A DNA stretch of 64,000 nt from Ochotona curzoniae (Eukaryota > Chordata > Mammalia > Lagomorpha > Ochotonidae): assembly GCF_017591425.1 (NCBI RefSeq), contig NW_024466512.1:15441001-15505000 (forward strand). The letters are read 5' to 3'. Below, in pieces: positions 57,349 through 64,000 of the stretch. A program made the position numbers and the translations under genes. Each line of letters opens with the position of its first letter. Within the stretch, counting starts at the first letter, position 1. Under the pieces are notes generated by a model that made no database searches, was not told the origin of the DNA, and worked only from the letters and a program-made list of their open reading frames with translations.

Positions 57349-57560
57349 CTCTTGTGTGCAGTTTCACTTCCCAAGTAGCTGTAATGACAAGGGGTGGACC
57401 AGGCTGAAGCCAGGAGCCTGCAGTTCCATCCAGGACTCCCAAAAGAGTGGCAGGCACTGAACTGCCTGGGCCATTTTCAGCTGCCTTCCCAGGCATATGA
57501 TCAGGGTCGTGGTTTGGAAGTGGAATAGCCATGACTTGATTTGGTGCTCACAGGATGCAG
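57217..57560 (-). repeat. CSINE copy with (TG)n(AG)n tract, intron 1
   Basis: 'taaaacatatttatttatct', (TG)n at 57290-57314 then (AG)n at 57315-57345, 'ctgaagccaggagcctgcag', 'gccattttcagctgccttcc'. It lies about 110 bp upstream of exon 2. Confidence 0.88.
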
Positions 57561-58328
57561 AAAAAAATATGAAGAAATAAAATGAATCAGACAAGTGTTT
57601 ATAGTTATACACTGAACTCTGACCACTATATGCTTTTCTGGAAGATAATGCTATCACTTAAAGAATCCCGAAGAATTTTTACTGAACCTAATAAATTCAT
57701 TTCTATAAACAGATAAGTGATCTTATATATTTATACAAGTAAATAATTTTTATGTACACAAGAAAATCCTAAAATCAGCCTGAAATATGATTAAGTTATT
57801 TGCCACAGAGGCTGCCCAAAGTCAATGAATATTTATTCAGCATCTACTGCATGTCAGACCTTGTTCCACAGGTAAAAAGGGAAGTGAATCTTTAAGTAAA
57901 TCCTTCTGGAAGCTCTTGCTGTAGTTCAGAGGCAAAGTTCATGAACGAGATTCTATCTTCCATGCAAGGAAGTCTCCCAGAAGATATCATTTCCCCACAC
58001 CACAGCAAGCACACACCCAGGGAAGTGACCATGTACCAGGGAATATAAACATGTCATAAAATGTAGGACCAACACTGCTGAAAGATTTAACATTTCAAAA
58101 AGTCCTACTGGTAACTTAAAACAGTGTAATAAATTTTCGTAACAAAATATTATACAAGTTTTTAAAAGAACAGGTGAATTCCATACTTGATTAACTAGAA
58201 GTGAACCCTTACTTTCTCACTATTTCAGTAAGTTGCAGATACCAAGTATTTGGAACACTGTTTCTACAGTGAAACTTTGAAGATGTAATAGTAATCATTC
58301 ATTTTTTAAAAATTAATAATAATTTCTT
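57561..58328 (-). other. ADD3: ADD3 intron 1, possible MIR fragment
   Basis: 'caatgaatatttattcagcatctactgcatgtcagacc' at 57825-57865 resembles a reverse MIR. The rest is unrecognised. Confidence 0.4.
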
Positions 58329-58663
58329 TTTTTAAAAAAGATTTGTTTTATTTTTATTACAAAGTCAGATATACAGAGAGGAGGAGAGATAGAGAGGAAG
58401 ATCTGCCGTCCGATGATTCACTCCCCAAGTGAGCGCAACGGCTGGTGCTGTGCCAATCTGGAGCCAGGAGACAGGAACTTCCTCTAAGTTTCCTACACGG
58501 GTGCAGGGTCCCAAAGCTTTGGGTCGTCCTTGACTGCTTTCCCAGGTCACAAGCAGGAAACTGGATGGGAAGCAGAGTTGCCAGGATTAGAACCGGCACC
58601 CATATGGGATCCTGGCGTGTTCAAGGCGAGGACTTTAAGCCATTAGGCCACGCTGCTGGGCCC
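58329..58663 (-). repeat. CSINE copy, full length
   Basis: 'taaaaaagatttgttttatt', 'agatctgccgtccgatgatt', 'gtgcagggtcccaaagcttt', 'ccattaggccacgctgctgg'. Low divergence. Confidence 0.95.
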
Positions 58664-58772
58664 GTAATCATAATTTCTTAACTCACATAGTCTGATTTCC
58701 TGCACTAAAGTTTATTCAGATTTTTTTCACAGTACCTTGTGATGAAGTTCAACTGTTTCAAAAAGACTAGGA

Positions 58773-58846
58773 GGGCCTGGCACAGTAGCCCAGTGGCTAA
58801 AGTCCTTGCCTTCAATGTGCCAGGATCCCATATAGGCACCAGTTCT
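58773..58846 (+). repeat. CSINE copy, 5' part, split by another CSINE
   Basis: 'gggcctggcacagtagccca' through 'tataggcaccagttct'. It resumes at 59172 after the inserted copy. Confidence 0.95.
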
Positions 58847-59171
58847 TTTTTTTTAAAGATTTATTTTTATTATTTTTTCATTGGAAAGGCGGATATACAG
58901 AGAGGAGAGACAGAGAGGAAGATCCTCCATCCGATGATTCACTCCCCAAGTGAGCGCAACGGGCCGATACTATGCCGATCCGAAGCCAGGAGCCTCTTCC
59001 GGGTCTCCCACGCGGGTGCAGGGTCCCAAAGCCTTGGGCCGTCCTCGACTGCTTTCCCAGGCCACAAGCAGGGAGCTGGAAGGGAAGCAGGGCTGCCGGG
59101 ATTAGAACCAGCGCCCATATGGGATCCCGGGCGTGCAAGGCGAGGACTCAACCACTTGCGCCACCGCGCCA
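58847..59171 (-). repeat. CSINE copy nested in an opposite CSINE
   Basis: 'ttttaaagatttatttttat', 'cctccatccgatgattcact', 'tcccacgcgggtgcagggtc', 'acttgcgccaccgcgcc'. Flanked by a 13-bp target duplication AGGCACCAGTTCT (58834-58846 and 59172-59184). Confidence 0.96.
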
Positions 59172-59446
59172 AGGCACCAGTTCTAATCCTGACAACCGTG
59201 CTTCCCATCCAGCTCCCCACTTGTGGCCTGGGAAAGCAGTTGAGGATGGCCCAAAGCCTTGGGACCCTGTACCTGCGTGGGAAACCCAGAAGAGGCTCTG
59301 GGCTCCTGGCTTCAGACTGGCGCAGGTCCGGGTGTAACTGTCACTTGGGGAGTGAATCATTGGATGGAAGAACTTCCTCTCTCTCTTTCCACCACTCTGT
59401 ATATCTGATTTTCCAATAAAAATAAATAAATCTAAAAAAAAAAAAA
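59172..59446 (+). repeat. CSINE copy, 3' part, after nested insertion
   Basis: Continues 'ctaatcctgacaaccgtgct', 'aagcagttgaggatggccca' and ends 'aaaataaataaatctaaaaa'. Confidence 0.95.
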
Positions 59447-59634
59447 AGCAAGAAGGAAAGAAAGAGAAAAAAAGACTAGGATACCAAGTCTATTTCACCC
59501 ACTATTGCTAAAATGTACTGATTTTTTTCTGGGAGGCAAGGGAAAAAAGCAGACTAAGAAGACAACCTTAACAACTGTCCCCTAAATTTAACTGATCACT
59601 GGTTAAAACAAACACATCTCTCATCTGTTTCCCT

Positions 59635-59855
59635 TCCTAGGGCTGGGCCAGGCTGAAGCCAAGAGCCCCAGAACTCCATCTAGGTCTGTCACATGGACGG
59701 CAGGGACTCAAGCACTTCCGCCACCACCTGCTGCCTCTCAGGGCAGGGACAAGCAGGAAGCCGATGAAGCTCAGTGCCAGGGGTCTGAACCAGACGCTCA
59801 GACATGTGACATGGACATCTCACAAGGTGACCTAAGTGTTTTCCTTAAGCTACTT
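59635..59855 (-). repeat. Old truncated CSINE copy
   Basis: 'gggctgggccaggctgaagc', 'ccaccacctgctgcctctca', 'gacaagcaggaagccgatga'. The left (tail) part is absent. Confidence 0.7.
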
Positions 59856-59989
59856 CCAGGGCTAAGATCTCAGATCTCTGACCTTGAGTAAGCTCAACAA
59901 AAAATTACTTCGCAATCCATACTTGACAATATAAATATGGCTCCAGTTTTATTAATGGAAAGTTATGTTTCTCAAATTTTTTCAATAAA

Positions 59990-60306
59990 CGTTTTTTAAA
60001 ATTTTTTATTTGAAAGGCAGAATTACGACGAGAAGGAGAGACAAAGAATGATCTTCCATTAGTGGCTCACTACCTAACTGGCTGCAATAGTCAGAAATGA
60101 ACTGATTCCAAGTGAGGATACAGGAGCTTCTTACAGGTCTCCCACATGCATGCAGGATCCTAAGGACTTGTGTCATCCTCTGTTGCTTCCCCACACTCTA
60201 ATCAGGGCGCTGGACCAGAAGCAGAGAAGCCAGAACACGGGATGCCCATATGGGATGCAGGTGCTGTAGGTGGAGGGTTAGCCCACTCTGTTATTACGCT
60301 AGCCCC
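59990..60306 (-). repeat. CSINE copy
   Basis: 'ttttttatttgaaaggcaga', 'atgatcttccattagtggct', 'ccatatgggatgcaggtgct', 'gttattacgctagccccc'. Confidence 0.88.
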
Positions 60307-60309
60307 CAA

Positions 60310-60371
60310 ATAAGTAATCTTTATTATTTGAAAGGCAGAGGCAGATTTTTTTTTCATCTACTGGTTCACTT
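60310..60371 (-). repeat. CSINE copy, left part, split by another CSINE
   Basis: 'ttattatttgaaaggcagag' to 'catctactggttcactt'. It resumes at 60697. Confidence 0.85.
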
Positions 60372-60696
60372 TTTTTTTTTAAAAGATTCATTTATTTTTA
60401 TTGGACAGGTAGATTTATAGAGAGGAGAGACAGAAAGATCTTCCATCTGGTGATTCACTCCCCAAGTGGCCACAACAGCCAGAACTGAGCTGATCTTAAG
60501 CCAGGAGCCAGAAGCTTCTTCCTGGTCGTCCACATGAATGCAGGGTCCCAATGTTTTGGGTCATCTTCCACTGCCTTCCCAGGCCAGAAGAAGGGAGCAA
60601 GATGGGAAATGGAGCATCCAGTACATGAACCAGCACCCATATGGGTTGCTGGTGCTTGCAAGGCAAGGATTCATTCACTAGGCCACTGCCCGGTTC
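60372..60696 (-). repeat. CSINE copy nested in a same-strand CSINE
   Basis: 'taaaagattcatttattttt', 'agatcttccatctggtgatt', 'gccaggagccagaagcttct', 'actaggccactgcccggtt'. Flanked by CTACTGGTTCACTT at 60358-60371 and 60697-60710. Confidence 0.94.
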
Positions 60697-60935
60697 CTAC
60701 TGGTTCACTTTCCAACTGCTAGCCTTCAGCCACAGCTGGGCTAGGCTCAAGTCAAGGGCCAGGAATTCAATCCAGATTTCCCACATGAGTGGTAGGGACC
60801 CAGGTACATATGCTATTACCTACTGCCTCCAAAGGTCCACCAGAAAACAGAAGAGGAGCTGACTTGTGCCCAGCTACCCTGATACCAGATGCAGACAACC
60901 CAAGCTGCTGTGCAGTGCTAACTTCCTGATACCCC
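60697..60935 (-). repeat. CSINE copy, right part, after nested insertion
   Basis: 'tactggttcactttccaact', 'agctgggctaggctcaagtc', 'catgagtggtagggacccag', 'gctgctgtgcagtgctaact'. Confidence 0.8.
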
Positions 60936-61524
60936 AGCTCCCATTATCTGTTTCCCAAGACTGAGTCACAATGACAGGAAATACACTGAACTCATTTCAA
61001 ATAAACATGAATACCTAGCTGTAGGCTTCTCGCATCCCATCTAGCCCAATGAGAGCCCCACATTTTGTCCCAACAAGGGTTATCGTTCTTCAAATTTCAT
61101 CTTTTCAAGTTTAATCTGGTCATACCTTTCTCTTTAAAATCTTCACTCTGTTCCCATCATCCAGAGGATAAAGCTCTACATGGCTCACTAGTTTATCTTT
61201 CCATCATCACTGCGGTGATCTTTTGAGAATACAACTGCTTTACTATAAAAGAACATGAAAGCCTAAACATTTTGTATAAAGAAAACTGAGTAAAGCTTGC
61301 TAAACACTTTTTTCAAAGTTCCATTAGTTTTTTAATTTTCTTCAAAACTTCTGCATACATATAGAAAATCTTGTGATTCTTCTGAAGTGTGAAAATACTT
61401 TAAAACCACCGTTCCTGCACATGCACAGCCTTTTCAAAACATGGTACAAAGTAATTTAGAGACTAACAGAAATAGAATCTTGATTTAACTCTTGTATCTC
61501 ATTTGAAAGTTAATTCATTTTTGG
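60936..61524 (-). other. ADD3: ADD3 intron 1, unique stretch
   Basis: No recognised repeat or exon; possible L2-like texture at 61080-61220. Confidence 0.35.
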
Positions 61525-61563
61525 GGGATATATACCCCAAACAGTTAAAAATGGGTAAAGAAC
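61525..61563 (+). mobile_element. Ancient L1 3' end, left fragment
   Basis: 'gggatatataccccaaacag' matches the 'tatataccc' region of old L1 3' ends. Split from its remainder by a CSINE. Confidence 0.5.
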
Positions 61564-61876
61564 GGCCTGGTACAATAGCCTAGTGGCTAACTCCTCCCCT
61601 TCCATGTGCCAGTATCCCATGTGGGCACTGGCTCATGTCCCGGCTGTTCCACTTCCCATCCATTTCCCTGCTTGTAGCCAGAGAAGGCAATAAAGGATGG
61701 CCCAAAGTCTCTGGACCCTGCACCTGCATGGGGGACCCTGGCTTCGGATCAGCTCAGCTCTGGCCATTGTGGCCACTTGAGGAGTGAACCAATGAATGGA
61801 AGAACTTTCTCTGTGTCTCTCTTTTCTCTTTGTAAGTCTACCTTTTCAATAAAAATAAATAAATATGTTAAAAAAC
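61564..61876 (+). repeat. CSINE copy inserted in an old L1
   Basis: 'ggcctggtacaatagcctag', 'tgtcccggctgttccacttc', 'aaaggatggcccaaagtctc', 'caataaaaataaataaatat'. Confidence 0.93.
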
Positions 61877-62058
61877 CAGGGAAACAAAAACTTGTATATG
61901 AATTCCACTGTAGGATTTTTTGAATAGTCAGAAGGTAGACACCCAAATGCCCATCAACTGATAAAATAATAAACAACATGTGACACAATGGAATACTATC
62001 TAGCCTGGAAAGAAATGAAGTGCTGTTACACCATATGACATGGAAGGAAACTCAAGAT
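61877..62058 (+). mobile_element. Ancient L1 3' end, right fragment
   Basis: 'aacaaaaacttgtatatgaa', 'cacccaaatgcccatcaact', 'gacacaatggaatactatct' and 'gaaagaaatgaagtgctgtt' follow the old L1 3' order. Confidence 0.8.
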
Positions 62059-62059
62059 G

Positions 62060-62260
62060 CGTCAGGTAAGGCTGCTTCTATCTGTGATGCTGGAACATCG
62101 TGAGTGTCAAGTTTGAGTCTTGCCTGCTTCACTTCTGACCCATCAGCTCCCTGCTAACATGCCTGAGAAACCAGAAAATGGCCCACATATTTGGGCTCTG
62201 CAGCAGCTGTGCCCATTGTGCCACAGAGCCAGCCCCCAAAATTAAATCTTAAAAAAGGAA
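62060..62260 (+). repeat. Degraded CSINE copy
   Basis: 'tgagtcttgcctgcttcact', 'atcagctccctgctaacatg', 'cacatatttgggctctgcag', then an abrupt change to 'tgtgccacagagccagcccc', which looks like the opposite end of a reverse copy. Possibly a chimera of two fragments. Confidence 0.6.
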
Positions 62261-62807
62261 AAGGATAATATTACAGCAGGAATGTGGGCAAGAATTACAA
62301 ATAATCAAATAAAAAAGATTATGCTAATTTCACTCACATATAACAACAGAAATGCTTTCTAGTGTTCAGAGCAAAATAAATCAGTACAAACCAGTAGGGC
62401 TAAAAAATGCTATCTCCATTAGAGGGAAAATTATCTTTGAAAGGAAGTGTTGCAAAGTGTTACTTTTTTAAAAAAAGTAATGCTATAAAACCTGTTGTCA
62501 ACACTACGAGTTTTCCTCTGATACAGTCTGCTCATGCAGAGTCACAAAACAATAAAATTCCAGTTAAAAAAAATCTTATCTAAATATTTATGCAATAACC
62601 CAACATGTACCTATAAAGAACATTAGGTTTAAGATACAAATAGATAAAACACCGTAGAACATTGCCATTGAAACTATCTAAAAATAGCAACTGATGCTAA
62701 TATTTCATATGGCACTCACATATAAACACATGATGTACAGTGCCTCTTTATATGGCATATTCTGATATTTTCCACTTAAATCTATCTCATGAAAAAAAAA
62801 TAACCCC
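62261..62807 (-). other. ADD3: ADD3 intron 1, unique stretch
   Basis: Nothing recognised. Confidence 0.4.
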
Positions 62808-63105
62808 CCGATTGTGATGGGTGCTTGATGCAGTGGCTTAGGTCACTACCTGGGTCGTCTACATGCATACTGAGGTACCTGGTTGAGTCTTGGCTACTCT
62901 GCTTTCAATCCATTGTTCTGCACACACATCATGGGTAGAAGCAGATAACAACTGAAATGCTTGGAAGCCTGCTACCCACGCGGGAGACACAAATGGGTTT
63001 TCAGGCCCTTCGCTTTGGTGGATCCAACCCTAGTTGTCGTGCATATTTGGAGAGTGAATCAAATCCAGCAGATGGAAGTACGCTTTCAAATAAAATGAAA
63101 TCAAT
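62808..63105 (+). repeat. Old CSINE copy
   Basis: 'gatgggtgcttgatgcagtg', 'cttggctactctgctttcaa', 'gcctgctacccacgcgggag', 'gctttcaaataaaatgaaat'. Confidence 0.75.
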
Positions 63106-63593
63106 ACAAATTAATTAATGATCCATGTTGAGGCTGTGACCCACAGTTTCAAGGATTCAAGGTTATAGTCAAATGGAAAACCAAAAGGAAATAGACATAT
63201 TTATGAGTGTGTATGAGGGAGAGGGAAAGAGACGAGCACATGAACTATCCACTGCAGGTTATTGTATGTCTGTTACATTTTCAAGACAAAAAAATTAAGC
63301 TCTGTAAATTAGTAAGAATAAAAGGTACGCGTAAATTAAGACCAAAATGACTCTGTGGAGTGAAAAAAAAAAATGTTTTATATACAAGTGTACATAGAGT
63401 TTAGAAACATCACTGTCAATACTGAAGATAAAAGCATTTTCAGGTTCTCTGAGTATATTATGAAGCACTGTTTAGGACTCTACAAATTGTACATCTGTTT
63501 CTGCAGTCTGACTGTCAAAATCTTTCTGTAACATATACAACACCCTAAATAGAGACACTTAACGAGATCGTCAATGATTTATATATATATATA
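63106..63593 (-). other. ADD3: ADD3 intron 1, unique stretch
   Basis: Nothing recognised beyond a short (TA)n at 63580-63593. Confidence 0.4.
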
Positions 63594-63905
63594 TTAAAGA
63601 TTTCATATTTCTATTGGAAAGGCAGATCAGATTTATAGACAGAAAGATCCTTCACCCACTGGTTCACTCCCCAAGTCCCCAATGGCTGGAGCTTAGCTGA
63701 CCCAAAGCCAGGACCAGGAGCTTCTTCTGGGTCTTCCCTGTGGGTGCAGGAGCCCAAGGCTTTGGGCTGTCTTCTGCTGCTTTCCCAGGCCATGAGGGGG
63801 GAGCTGGATGGGAAGTGGAGCAGCTGGGTTAGGAACTGGAACCCAAACGGGATCCTGGCACGTGGAAGGTGAAGATTTGGCCACTGAGCCACTGTGTGTT
63901 GGGCC
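63594..63905 (-). repeat. CSINE copy
   Basis: 'ttaaagatttcatatttcta', 'tccttcacccactggttcac', 'ggccatgaggggggagctgg', 'ccactgtgtgttgggcc'. Confidence 0.9.
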
Positions 63906-64000
63906 TCAGAGATTATATTTCTTGTTAGTCTAGGTCAACCAACCTCTGCTTTCACCCTTCATGGACAAAAGTCCCATTTCTTCTATCTGGTCAAATTAAC

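Noticed and set aside
58739..59419. 226-codon plus-strand open frame
   Set aside because: It runs through nested CSINE copies, and its residues are translated SINE sequence also seen in other copies (47748-48326, 56340-56609). No independent coding signal.

Overview
The window is vertebrate nuclear DNA from a lagomorph, and the repeat profile fits a pika (Ochotona) best. The main evidence is several dozen tRNA-derived CSINE-type elements. On one strand they end in a TAAATAAATCT-like tail, and on the other they open with AAGATTTATTT and carry blocks such as AGCCAGGAGCCAGGAGC. The species call is inferred from repeats and was not tested by a search. There is no operon, plasmid or prokaryotic structure.

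The right-hand two thirds (about 24.3-64 kb) is occupied by one gene on the minus strand: ADD3, gamma-adducin, a protein of the spectrin-actin membrane skeleton. Fourteen coding exons (2 to 15) were placed base by base. All have GT-AG introns and mutually consistent phases, and together they encode 705 residues plus a TGA stop. The start codon is at 57076 and the stop at 26205-26207. The 3' UTR runs to about 24.33 kb, with a plausible AATAAA at 24351-24356 (minus). The non-coding first exon and promoter lie beyond the right edge. Exons encode, in order: an N-terminal segment, a head with the class II aldolase fold, a neck, a tail, and a C-terminal lysine-rich MARCKS-related domain. The 96-bp exon 14 matches the alternatively spliced exon that separates long and short ADD3 isoforms.

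The left 24 kb is intergenic, downstream of ADD3. By known mammalian synteny the next gene in this direction should be MXI1, but no MXI1 exon was seen. This part holds old L1 3' ends, MIR and CSINE copies, simple repeats, a moderately GC-rich stretch at 6.5-7.3 kb and a short dense CpG cluster at 11.22-11.42 kb with a GC box and an E-box. The stretch from about 18.3 to 28.3 kb, around the ADD3 3' end, is poor in young SINEs.

No previously undescribed coding system was found. The observations most worth checking are the CpG cluster with nearby CACGTG boxes, a C-rich intronic tract just downstream of alternative exon 14, a young L1 insertion with an 18-bp target duplication, and SINE-into-SINE insertions with clear target duplications.
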